DNA of 9,522 nucleotides from an uncultured Eubacteriaceae bacterium (GCA_947630385.1 CANRHG010000061.1:1-9522); one strand, 5' to 3'; positions 1 to 8,526 are shown, counted from the first letter of the stretch. The notes: generated by a model from the letters alone, not told the origin. Made by a program: numbers and translations.

Positions 1-2916
1 GGAAAAACGTACAATTATATTTTTATCTCTCTTGGCGATAACCAAACGACCAAAGAAGTAGGCAAAGAAGCTAAAAAAATCGTCAAAAATAAATACCCGG
101 AAGGTCAAAAAACGGCGTTTACCCATTTTCTAACCGGCGATTCTGACCAAAATCCCGAGGAAGCAAAGGATTTCACCCTTTACTACTATATGGGAAACTA
201 TATGGATAACTGGAAGAATTTTGAACTCAAACCGCTTCTTAGACGAATGGCCCTTAACATCTTTTATTTGTGGAAAAATCCTTCCAATCCCAATCTGGAA
301 AAACTGGAAAGTACTTTTAAGAAAGATTATTACGAAACCGCCGCGTACACCTCAGCACTGGGCCTACTCTTAAATTTGGATACGTTAGACGCGTCGGATT
401 TTCCTGGAAAACCGAAGGCAGGAACAAAATTAAAGAAAGTAAAGCACCTAGATGCCTTCAAAAGTGCTATCGTAGAGCGGATGGGCCAGTTTTTATACGA
501 TAGCCTTGAAAATGGGACTTTTACCGAAGCGCTTATCGAAGAGTTTGCCTATTGGGACCACCGTAACTGGATGCTCTCGCGTCTGTGTTTTGGTTGGAAG
601 CATCCGGACAATTGGGACAATACAAGTCTGGTCAGTTATCTGAACTCAGACTTTTTCTCTAATAATGGTAAAGACGAAGAGAACCACTATTTGGTCACTC
701 TGGTGGATTCTGGTTTTACAAACCATCTTAAGACGAAGACGAAAGACTTTTGGTTAAACGCTACCGATAAAGACCTTGAAGAACTGGACGATCTTGAAAA
801 AGCTTCGGTAAAAATTTTCCAGGGAGCGCGTAGCAAACACCAGCAAGTTTTTGGAAATGCAGATCTTTACAGTCTCGAATACCAAATTTTACAAAAACGT
901 ATCGAATACACGACGCGGGCTGCTTCTTCTTCCGAAGAAGGCGAAGCTTTGATCGATCTGTATAACCGTTTTATTTACTGCGTCACAAATATTCAAAACG
1001 GGAGTCGGAGTTATCTAAAGTCATTTGACCTTTATTTAAACGCTTTTAAAGACAAATTAAAACAGGTCAGCGAAAAGACGTACAAAGAAGTACTACCGAT
1101 CATCGACAACATTGAAGAAACAACGCGCCTAACGAAAAAGTCCGTTCAAATGACCAACTTTAAGGACACGAACCGAAGGGTCATAAAAAATCTCCCCTTT
1201 GTCCTGTCTTATACCCACGAGTTTGAACTGGCCAGCTACCTAAATTTCGACGCCGCTCCAATCACTTCGGCCGAGATTTTTAAAAACGTAAACGCGGCCA
1301 GTGTCCTTCTCCCGAGAAAAGCCACGTACTTCTATCGTTGGAGAAAGGACATCTCTCAAGAAGAGTTTTTTAAGAAATTTACAACGATCCTTGATTATTT
1401 CGACGAGCGCAACGTTGATTCGGAAATATACCTTTGGATACAAGCGCCCGATACCGATTTAGACTGGCTTGAAGACAAACTGACCGCACTAAAAGAAGAG
1501 CGAAAGAATTTTAACTATAAAATTTCACAAAGCCAAAAAGACCTTAAGGGAGAAATGCTAAATTATCCAAAAACCCGAAAAAAGGGTCCGGGAAAAGTCA
1601 TCTTTGATCTAAGTCATCCGTATTTTAGTAGTCCGCTTAAGCAAAACTCTTTTATTGACTTGATCCTTATCAACGAGATCCCTTGGTTCTTATTTGACTC
1701 CAGAACGCTCCAGTTTAAAACTGCACCGGGTTTTGAGTTCCTTAAGTATACTTATTTGGACAATCTGCACATTCGCGCAAAAGAACTGTTTACACTCAGT
1801 AACAAAAAAAAGAACAAACTGCGCGCCATCGAACTGATCGACGAATTAGAGCCGCTTTGGGATCTTTATACCGGTTCCTATCTTTTAGGTAAGGGTAAGA
1901 TTGCAAACGAAGAAAGAGCCATTCGTACGGGGGTAAAAACCTGGAACATCTTCTGTAATTTCGTAGGCGACTATTTCGCTTCGAAGCCTTACATGAATGA
2001 TCACGTTTTTGAAATCAATATGACCAAAAAGGAATTGATCCAACCGACGAAGGTTTCTTTTTATCTGCCCTACGCCTGTTATAACTCGGTAAACTTTCTA
2101 CTGAACTTATTTAAGGACGAGGGACTGATTGCTGAAGACTCCTACGTTAAGAGCGGTCTATCGGATTCCTTTTGTTTAACTTTAAGTTTTAAAAACATCA
2201 GCGAAGAAGGTTATAAAACGATAACCCGCCTCTTTAGGCATCCCGAACTTCTTACCGATCCAAGAAACATCATTCACTATGAAGTCAAAGACTATCTCAG
2301 GGTCGAACTGAGAACGAATTCGGACATTGAACTCAATTTTAAGGAACTGGGTCCCCCTCTTAACTATTACGCTAAACTTTTGGCGCGCCAACTAAAGCGG
2401 AGAGGTTACCTTACCCGATACGAAGAAATTGATCAGAATAAAATTAAATTCTCCTTTACTTCTAACCGCTACCGCAATCTACTGAGTCAAGGTGGAGCCA
2501 TGCTCGAAGTTTATACGTTTTATAAACTCCTAAATTCTTCTTTCTTTGACGACATCATCAGCGGCTATACGGTTCTTGAAGAAAAAACGAACCAGGAAGA
2601 AAACGAGATCGATTTGATCTTAACCAAAGATTTCCACACGTATTTTCTGGAATGTAAAGGGACCGGTGCTTTGGAGCGGATCTACTATCCGAAGATCAAA
2701 GCCTTGGCGGACCATTACGGCGTGAACGAACGGGCTGCTTTGATCTTTTTAAGCTCAAGCTTAGAAGATAGCGAAGAGAAACTCGGCGCCTTGATCGAAT
2801 ACGGAAAGGAAAACCGGGTCGAAACCATTCAGCTAAACGACGACTTTACAAATTTGGAAACCCGCCTTGAAAAAATCTACAAAGAAGACCAAAGCAAAAA
2901 CGATTATTGGGAATGA
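1..2916 (+). CDS. RyR-domain protein with C-terminal Card1/DUF1887-type PD-(D/E)xK nuclease (5' end missing)
   Basis: The frame is open from base 1, so the gene begins left of the window; 971 residues are visible (numbered here from base 1). Residues 1-65 look like the second half of a TrkA-N-like Rossmann fold (YIFISLGDNQ aligns with AIFVCFGEDQ in the next gene). Residues about 80-215 match a bacterial RyR domain: a first helix around MALNIFYLW (83-91), then DHRNW (186-190) and GW (198-199). A helical stretch follows (NIQNG 330-334), then an alpha/beta region starting near NLPFVLSY (397-404), a segment with LWDLYTG (619-625) and a possible winged helix (685-710). The C-terminus (about 821-965) is a nuclease: GGAMLE with E836, NEID with D871, and ECK with E884 and K886. 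That spacing and the LEVY...NEID...FLECKG context are those of CARF-linked DUF1887/Card1 nucleases. Known: RyR domains in bacteria are proposed nucleotide-derivative sensors. Inferred: a ligand-triggered DNA or RNA cleaving effector. No signal peptide or membrane segment is seen in the visible part. The nuclease assignment is fairly secure; the trigger is unknown. Confidence 0.82.
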   Translation, partial: GKTYNYIFISLGDNQTTKEVGKEAKKIVKNKYPEGQKTAFTHFLTGDSDQNPEEAKDFTLYYYMGNYMDNWKNFELKPLLRRMALNIFYLWKNPSNPNLEKLESTFKKDYYETAAYTSALGLLLNLDTLDASDFPGKPKAGTKLKKVKHLDAFKSAIVERMGQFLYDSLENGTFTEALIEEFAYWDHRNWMLSRLCFGWKHPDNWDNTSLVSYLNSDFFSNNGKDEENHYLVTLVDSGFTNHLKTKTKDFWLNATDKDLEELDDLEKASVKIFQGARSKHQQVFGNADLYSLEYQILQKRIEYTTRAASSSEEGEALIDLYNRFIYCVTNIQNGSRSYLKSFDLYLNAFKDKLKQVSEKTYKEVLPIIDNIEETTRLTKKSVQMTNFKDTNRRVIKNLPFVLSYTHEFELASYLNFDAAPITSAEIFKNVNAASVLLPRKATYFYRWRKDISQEEFFKKFTTILDYFDERNVDSEIYLWIQAPDTDLDWLEDKLTALKEERKNFNYKISQSQKDLKGEMLNYPKTRKKGPGKVIFDLSHPYFSSPLKQNSFIDLILINEIPWFLFDSRTLQFKTAPGFEFLKYTYLDNLHIRAKELFTLSNKKKNKLRAIELIDELEPLWDLYTGSYLLGKGKIANEERAIRTGVKTWNIFCNFVGDYFASKPYMNDHVFEINMTKKELIQPTKVSFYLPYACYNSVNFLLNLFKDEGLIAEDSYVKSGLSDSFCLTLSFKNISEEGYKTITRLFRHPELLTDPRNIIHYEVKDYLRVELRTNSDIELNFKELGPPLNYYAKLLARQLKRRGYLTRYEEIDQNKIKFSFTSNRYRNLLSQGGAMLEVYTFYKLLNSSFFDDIISGYTVLEEKTNQEENEIDLILTKDFHTYFLECKGTGALERIYYPKIKALADHYGVNERAALIFLSSSLEDSEEKLGALIEYGKENRVETIQLNDDFTNLETRLEKIYKEDQSKNDYWE

Positions 2917-2921
2917 GAGGA
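2915..2921 (+). promoter_or_regulatory. Shine-Dalgarno site deciding the start of the second gene
   Basis: GAGAGGA sits 3 bases before ATG 2925 and overlaps the stop codon (TGA 2914-2916) of the upstream gene. It supports ATG 2925 as the start rather than TTG 2907 or ATG 2913 (which makes an ATGA overlap); neither of those has a ribosome binding site at a usable distance. The layout implies translational coupling of the two genes. Confidence 0.6.
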
Positions 2922-2924
2922 TTT

Positions 2925-5900
2925 ATGCAAAGAAATAAACTGCTGTCAAACACGGCGCTCTATCTCGAAAACAGAGCAAAGAAACTGGATCTAAACATTG
3001 ATGGTAGCGGTCCAGACGATCGTTTGTCCCTCTCCTACACCGCAATCGATAAAGAAAACAATAACTTATACTATATTAAAGAGTTTTATCCCGAGTCTGA
3101 AGAGCTCGGATCATTTATCGTCCGGGCCCAAGATCAAAGCCTAACGCTTCCGAAAGACCTTGATCTAAAGGATGAGGCCACGGCGGCTTTATTAAATTTA
3201 TATACTACGGAAAAAAATGAGTTCCGTCTTCCGTACCTTAACTATCTAAGAAAACAACCGGGCCTAAACGAACCGGTAAAGATCCTACCGGATGTTGATT
3301 TTCTTTTGCCACAGTCTGAACTTGACTACTCTTCCATGGAAGAAAGTCCGCTTTACGTTTCACACTTGATCCAGGAAGAAGGCTATTCCCTGGAACAATT
3401 TATTGAAGAGGGGCTTAAGAAAAATATCTACAAAAATCCTGTAAAAAGTTTTCGGGTCTTCATTAAGGCTTTAAAAACCATCGTAACCCTGACCGAAGAG
3501 CTGTCGAGCAACAACAATTATTATTTGGATATCGTCCCCGACAACTTTCAGTTTAAAAACGACTTTAAAAACAGTGGCGAACATCTGTACCTTAGGCATC
3601 TAAACTTTTTATATAAAGATTCTCTGCCTATGGACAACACGGACCTTAACACGTACATCATTAAGTCCGTAGGCGAGATGCTAAGACAGGCACTGGGGCT
3701 AAAGGAACCGATAACGGAACTCGACATCGAAAGTTCTTCTATTTTTCACGGAAACGACGCGCTTTCCACCTCCGATATCACCTCATCGGTTTATTACATA
3801 CTAAAACACTGCCTGACAGATGACGAAACGATCCGCTACAAAGAGGCGAAGGACCTGGAAGAAGATCTCGAGGAACTGGCCACTGAACTTAAGAAGATCA
3901 AAGTCAAGTCGACGAGTTTTACCAAAAAGAGCCTACGGGACAGGCGGTATAATAGAAAGTTTAACGTCGCCAATACGCTCTTTCGCAATCCGATTCCGAT
4001 TGGGGATGACGATAAGATTAAGATCGCGGTTTTTGGGCTCGGTAATTCCGGAAGCGCCTGCGTAGACGCGTGCTTGCAGCTCGAGCAAATTGAAGATAAG
4101 AAGCTGGAGATCTTCGTTTTTTCGCACTGGATCGAAATGAACGCCCGAAGCTATCTTAAAGACCGTCCAAATCTGTATCAGTACGTGAGCCTGGATTCGG
4201 ATTCTTTCGAAGATGAAAGCCTACTTAATCCGGACTCCCCATATAAAGACGATTCACCTGTCTACGCCAAGATCAACTTTAAGCTACTTTACGGAAAGGA
4301 TAAAGACGACTCCGAAAAGTTCACATTGTCTTCTAAACGAAAGGACATAAAAAAAGGGAGCGATACGATCTTTAATATTGCGACCAACTTCTTTATCGAC
4401 GAAGAAGGTAGTACGTCTAACTTCGACGCGATCTTTGTCTGTTTTGGAGAAGACCAACTCAACAAACGTTTTGCCGAATCGCTCGTAAGTACGTTTTACG
4501 ATCTTGAAATCTCCAGTCCAAACGTTTACTACGTTTTGTCAAACGACCGTTTCGAGGAATTTAGCAACTCGGACGTATCGTATCTTCCGTTTGAATCGGA
4601 TTTTGAGTACGACGAGGACGAACTCAAATTCTTAGAGGAAAACGCGCCGGTCCCCATTTTTGTCGAAAACGAAGAAGTCGATCCGGTCGTCGAACGGATG
4701 GGATTTTCCCTGCACAGCGTTTGGAACGACTCGTCCAGGGAAAACCTTGAAATAACGTACGATAATTTTAAAAACGATTTATACCATTATTCGTCCAGCA
4801 TCATCTCAGCTCTGGGACTGTTAAATAACTTAAGTCTTTTTGGAACCGGACAGGTCATGAGCGAAGAGGATTTGCAAAAATTTTTAAAGGAAACGGCCGG
4901 AGATTTTAGTAGAAGAATCAAAGAAGAAGTAAAAAGTCTATCCGAAAACGTAAAAAAAGCGGTTCAAAACGTCCATAAAAACTGGCTTCTTGGTAAAGTC
5001 ACCGACGGCTGGGGAACGCCGTTTGCAACTACACAAACTACGACCGATGAAAGCGATTCTTACAACCTTCCGCTCGATACCAAGAGTGAAGACATGCTCG
5101 ACTATAATCGCATCGTCGCCCAACCCCAACTAAAGAATACGGAAAAGCGCTTACATCCCAGGATCTTGCCTACAAACGAAGAACTGGATCTACAGACTTC
5201 CGAATACAGTCCAAAGAATAATAAAAAGTTATGGACCAACCCGAGCTTTAAAATCCCGGAAGAATTTGACCCCATGAACAGGGCTTCTATTAAAATTCAC
5301 CGGGCGAATTTACTGCTCAGCCAACAGATCAGCAAAACTTATCCCATCAACTTAAGTCTGGATATTCTAAAGATCATAACGGAAAACATGAACCCTTACG
5401 TTCCGAATTCTTTGGATAACCTGATTCTTTGTCTAAAAAACTGCCAAAACGGAAACCAAGCCTTTTCCTATAAGTTTAAGTTTTACCTTGATACGTTACG
5501 ATCCAATATCGCGGCGCATCAGGGCAAAAAAGAGTTGACCGATTCGACGATCACCAGCTATCTAGATTCGGTCGAAAGCGATTTTAAGCCTTTGGTGCGC
5601 TCAAACGTCTACCGGGATTTAAAGAGTGACAACTTAAAAATTTTAGAAAACATTCCCTTTATTTTAACGAATAAAGAGATCCCGTCGGTCGTACAAGCGC
5701 TCAGGATCCAAGACGAAAACGACTTGATCAATGACCAGTTTCGTAACATCCTGTCTGCCTGTCTTCTCAATCCGAAAGACTTGACGTACCTGGTTTACGT
5801 TGACACGAAAGAAGAGTTAGACCGTTTTTGTAAAACTTTCCTTAGGCTTATACACTTTTACGAGTTTTACGGCTGTGGCTCAAAGTTAAATTTCAGGATC

Positions 5901-7481
5901 TATCTTAATCCTAAAAACTTTACTACAGAGGACATCGTTTCAAGCAAGACCGTGTTTGAAAAATGGAACGATATCAAAGCGAACATTCCTTTTATCTCAC
6001 ACGACCGGGGCCTTGAATCGATCATTATCTTAAACGACCTGGAAAACGAAAACGAAGACGTTCTGGAAAGTTTTACCTCGACTTTAGATAACCTGAGGGA
6101 TAAAGGGCTTTTAACCCACGTTGATCTTAGCCAGGATCTTTTTAAAGACGAACAGACGCAAAAGGCATTTGTCAAAGAAGTATCCAAAAAGTATAAATTG
6201 TATAAAATCCGTCCGGAAACGCTCTCTTTTTACGAATTAAACAACTGCGATGAGCTCGCTTTCCTGCCTACGGACCGGCTTAAATTTACGGGCTACGACA
6301 TTCTTGCCCTTAACCCGGAAAACTTAAGTCCGGAAAGCGCCAATACGTACGCGGAAGCCCGCCTGTTTCGCCAACTGATGGACAGTTCCACCCTTGCGGT
6401 CTTAAACTTTAATGAGCTACTGGATGAGACGATCTCTAAATTTTCGTTTGATTATTATATTCCAGATTTAAGAGATACGATCGCAAAACTCTGGCGCCTC
6501 TATATCGGAAATAGAAAAGGAATAGAAGATCAAAAAACAAGTATCCTCGCCTGGGAAAAATTCAGTCGAAGGCTTTCAGATCACTTTGACAGGGATCCAC
6601 TAAGTCTAATCGAACTTAAGCGAACGGAATCAAATGAAGACCGGATCTATTTTTATTCGGATCTTAACTACGATTTTCTTAAAGTGATCCTGGAGTGGCT
6701 GATCGATAATGAACTTGTATCCGAGACTTCCGAACTTGAAGAAGTAAGCTCCGATACCAGCAAGCTGCTCTTAAAAAAGGTCTGCGTCGAAAATATTTCA
6801 GAACTCGAAAAACTGCTCGACTTTTCAGACTATCTTCTGGATATCGGTCAGCTGGAATTTTCACCGGTAAATCCCGAAGTAAGAAAGCATCTGGTAAAGT
6901 TTAAAGACCTAAAAGTTCGGGACCTTCGGCTTGAAAAAGACTTGGAAAACGTCTTAAATGAATTAGACCGCAGTCGCTTTATCAGCAACTTAAGATTTCC
7001 AAGAACCGCTAATCAGTCTTATGCGTTCGATTTTAGCTTTTTAAAGTACCGCGAGATCTTAAGCGATCCCGTGCTACTTCCGCTTTTTAATTATTACTAT
7101 AGTTTTATCGACTCTCTTGAGTTTGATGACGTAAGCTGCGTCGTGATTCAGCGCAGCGCGGATTTTAAGGAAAACGATAAAGCTTATTATCTGATCCTAA
7201 CCAACGGCTCTCGTTCAACGATCGTTTACGTAAGCGATGAAACCCGGGACGATACGGAAGAAGAAAAAAGAAAAACGGCCGAAGAACTCAAATACCTGGT
7301 TACGAAAAAAGCAATTAACCCGTCGATCGTTAATATCGTACTCCCCAGACCGGACAGCGAAGGACAAATAACGACCGTTTACGATGAAAGCTTAAAGACG
7401 AACTTAACTACGATCGATGATTTGGAATACTTTCTAAATCCAGATAAGATCATTGATAAAATTTTAGAGGAACAGAATTGA
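2925..7481 (+). CDS. Pseudokinase-TrkA-N-RyR protein with degenerate Card1-like nuclease domain
   Basis: A protein of about 1518 residues from ATG 2925; starts at 2907 (TTG) or 2913 (ATG) would add 6 or 4 residues. Residues about 1-260 resemble a bacterial Ser/Thr kinase: YYIKEFYP (49-56, lysine K52) fits the ATP-lysine strand, and LDIVPDNF (201-208) fits the HxDxKPxN loop with lysine replaced by valine. The DFG position appears to read NFL (227-229), so it is probably a pseudokinase. Residues 366-520 are a TrkA-N-like Rossmann fold: KIAVFGLGNSG has an intact GxGxxG (371-376), followed by AIFVCFGEDQ (502-511). Residues about 590-700 are an RyR domain (VERMGFSL, then HKNW 684-687 and GW 695-696). 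From RASIKIHR (786-793) onward it parallels the upstream protein: NCQNG 839-843, NIPFIL 909-914, LWRLYIG 1189-1195. The final part aligns with the neighbour's nuclease, but the D-(E)xK residues are gone: YLILT (1422-1426) stands where the neighbour has DLILT, and VSD (1436-1438) where it has ECK. I infer a cytosolic sensor or regulatory partner of the upstream nuclease, co-translated with it. It could also act as a heterodimeric scaffold. Exact function is unknown. Confidence 0.8.
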   Translation: MQRNKLLSNTALYLENRAKKLDLNIDGSGPDDRLSLSYTAIDKENNNLYYIKEFYPESEELGSFIVRAQDQSLTLPKDLDLKDEATAALLNLYTTEKNEFRLPYLNYLRKQPGLNEPVKILPDVDFLLPQSELDYSSMEESPLYVSHLIQEEGYSLEQFIEEGLKKNIYKNPVKSFRVFIKALKTIVTLTEELSSNNNYYLDIVPDNFQFKNDFKNSGEHLYLRHLNFLYKDSLPMDNTDLNTYIIKSVGEMLRQALGLKEPITELDIESSSIFHGNDALSTSDITSSVYYILKHCLTDDETIRYKEAKDLEEDLEELATELKKIKVKSTSFTKKSLRDRRYNRKFNVANTLFRNPIPIGDDDKIKIAVFGLGNSGSACVDACLQLEQIEDKKLEIFVFSHWIEMNARSYLKDRPNLYQYVSLDSDSFEDESLLNPDSPYKDDSPVYAKINFKLLYGKDKDDSEKFTLSSKRKDIKKGSDTIFNIATNFFIDEEGSTSNFDAIFVCFGEDQLNKRFAESLVSTFYDLEISSPNVYYVLSNDRFEEFSNSDVSYLPFESDFEYDEDELKFLEENAPVPIFVENEEVDPVVERMGFSLHSVWNDSSRENLEITYDNFKNDLYHYSSSIISALGLLNNLSLFGTGQVMSEEDLQKFLKETAGDFSRRIKEEVKSLSENVKKAVQNVHKNWLLGKVTDGWGTPFATTQTTTDESDSYNLPLDTKSEDMLDYNRIVAQPQLKNTEKRLHPRILPTNEELDLQTSEYSPKNNKKLWTNPSFKIPEEFDPMNRASIKIHRANLLLSQQISKTYPINLSLDILKIITENMNPYVPNSLDNLILCLKNCQNGNQAFSYKFKFYLDTLRSNIAAHQGKKELTDSTITSYLDSVESDFKPLVRSNVYRDLKSDNLKILENIPFILTNKEIPSVVQALRIQDENDLINDQFRNILSACLLNPKDLTYLVYVDTKEELDRFCKTFLRLIHFYEFYGCGSKLNFRIYLNPKNFTTEDIVSSKTVFEKWNDIKANIPFISHDRGLESIIILNDLENENEDVLESFTSTLDNLRDKGLLTHVDLSQDLFKDEQTQKAFVKEVSKKYKLYKIRPETLSFYELNNCDELAFLPTDRLKFTGYDILALNPENLSPESANTYAEARLFRQLMDSSTLAVLNFNELLDETISKFSFDYYIPDLRDTIAKLWRLYIGNRKGIEDQKTSILAWEKFSRRLSDHFDRDPLSLIELKRTESNEDRIYFYSDLNYDFLKVILEWLIDNELVSETSELEEVSSDTSKLLLKKVCVENISELEKLLDFSDYLLDIGQLEFSPVNPEVRKHLVKFKDLKVRDLRLEKDLENVLNELDRSRFISNLRFPRTANQSYAFDFSFLKYREILSDPVLLPLFNYYYSFIDSLEFDDVSCVVIQRSADFKENDKAYYLILTNGSRSTIVYVSDETRDDTEEEKRKTAEELKYLVTKKAINPSIVNIVLPRPDSEGQITTVYDESLKTNLTTIDDLEYFLNPDKIIDKILEEQN

Positions 7482-7483
7482 TC

Positions 7484-7530
7484 AAAAAAAGATCCATCCG
7501 CGGAAGGTCTCTGCGAATGGATCTTTTTTC
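7484..7530. terminator. Bidirectional rho-independent terminator
   Basis: A 13-position stem pairs 7491-7503 with 7511-7523 around a 7-base loop, with one C-A mismatch and one G-T wobble. It is flanked by seven A on the left (7484-7490) and six T on the right (7524-7529). It lies 2 bases after the stop codon of the large plus-strand gene. Because of the left A-run it should also stop transcripts of the convergent dehydrogenase gene, which ends at 7574. Confidence 0.9.
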
Positions 7531-7573
7531 ATAAAATGAAAAGAATTAGAAAACAAAAGTAAGATAATTCCCT

Positions 7574-8518
7574 TTAATCGTCTTTTGAATGACGGTCCCC
7601 GATCTGGAAATCGTCAGCGTTTTCAAACATATATAGAACCGTCATAGGCTTATCCCCGGTGAGTTTTTCAAAGTCGTCCGTCCACGTATCCATTTTGCCT
7701 TCGCGAATTGCCTGGGCAAACGTGACCATCCCATCCGAAGAAAACGGGGCTTCACTGCCTTCCTGGAAAACGCCATCGGTTGTTTTGGGAACGCCCATTG
7801 CGTCAAAAACCTGGTAATTTTCTTCGTCGGTGAGTTCCTGATAAGTTACGTTGTTGCCGGTCGCCTGGTTTCCATAGTTGATGAAATCGGTGATCGTCAT
7901 AAGTTCCGGACCGTTGATGTCCAGGACCGCCTTCGGGTATTCGTCTCCTCTGTGCAGCGCGTAAGCCAGCGCTTTGGCACAATCTTTTCTTGAGATATAA
8001 GCCATTTTCCCGTCGCCCTGACTGTTCTTTAAAACGCCATCGCCGTGCACGTAGGTGAAATAATTCGTGATCATGGCTTCCGCGTACTGGGAGTTTCGAA
8101 GGAAAATATAATCCAGATCGTTATCTTTGATATATTCTTCGGTATAAATGTGGTCTTTCTTTTCTACGCTCGGGTTGGTTTCGTCGTCTGCGTTGACCAA
8201 AGAAGTATAAATGATCTGTTCGACACCGGCTTTCTTTGCCGCGTCGACCGCGTTTTTGTGGGCTCTTTGGCGTTTTTCTCCGACAAACGGCATGGAGATC
8301 AAGCCGACTCTTTCGACGTCATCGAATTTCCCTTCCAGATCCTCTGGATCGTTAAGGTTGATCGTACGTGTTTCGATCCCCAATTCTTCGTACGGTTTAA
8401 GAGCTTCTGGATTGTAGCCGGAAAAAATCAAATTATCTTTGTCTTCGAGTTTCATTAAAACTTTTGCAGCTTCACTACCCAGATTCCCGTCCACACCAGT
8501 TAACATGATTTTCGACAT
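7574..8518 (-). CDS. NmrA/QorB-like NAD(P)-binding atypical SDR (putative NAD(P)H:quinone oxidoreductase)
   Basis: A complete 314-residue protein. The N-terminus KIMLTGVDGNLG gives the GxxGxxG dinucleotide loop of atypical short-chain dehydrogenases (G8, G11, G14). IIYTSLVNAD (102-111), LRNSQYAEAM (140-149) and the GDGKMAYISRKDCAKAL block (168-184) match the order and wording of the NmrA/QorB (YtfG) group, whose members bind NAD(P)H and reduce quinones or act as redox sensors. The classical YxxxK catalytic pair is not evident, as expected for this group. It is somewhat longer than E. coli QorB (about 286 residues), with extra acidic sequence at the C-terminus. The start ATG at 8518 is fixed by a good ribosome binding site. 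It is transcribed alone, towards the large operon. Related genes are often controlled by HxlR-type redox regulators, but no regulator is in view. The family is secure; the substrate is not. Confidence 0.88.
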   Translation of the reverse strand: MSKIMLTGVDGNLGSEAAKVLMKLEDKDNLIFSGYNPEALKPYEELGIETRTINLNDPEDLEGKFDDVERVGLISMPFVGEKRQRAHKNAVDAAKKAGVEQIIYTSLVNADDETNPSVEKKDHIYTEEYIKDNDLDYIFLRNSQYAEAMITNYFTYVHGDGVLKNSQGDGKMAYISRKDCAKALAYALHRGDEYPKAVLDINGPELMTITDFINYGNQATGNNVTYQELTDEENYQVFDAMGVPKTTDGVFQEGSEAPFSSDGMVTFAQAIREGKMDTWTDDFEKLTGDKPMTVLYMFENADDFQIGDRHSKDD

Positions 8519-8526
8519 CTGAAAAA

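Noticed and set aside
190..192. ATG as the start of the first large gene
   Set aside because: The frame is open all the way to base 1, the upstream codons align with the Rossmann part of the paralogue, and there is no Shine-Dalgarno site before this ATG.
5900..6187. 95-codon minus-strand open frame inside the second large gene
   Set aside because: The serine-rich translation is typical of a shadow frame, and the plus strand encodes the conserved paralogous module here.
8045..8458. 137-codon plus-strand open frame opposite the dehydrogenase gene
   Set aside because: It is antisense to a clearly conserved protein, has no recognisable family and no convincing ribosome binding site.
7574..8518. 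The dehydrogenase as a third component of the RyR/nuclease system
   Set aside because: It is on the opposite strand behind a two-way terminator with its own promoter region, and the QorB-like family is a common housekeeping or stress gene.
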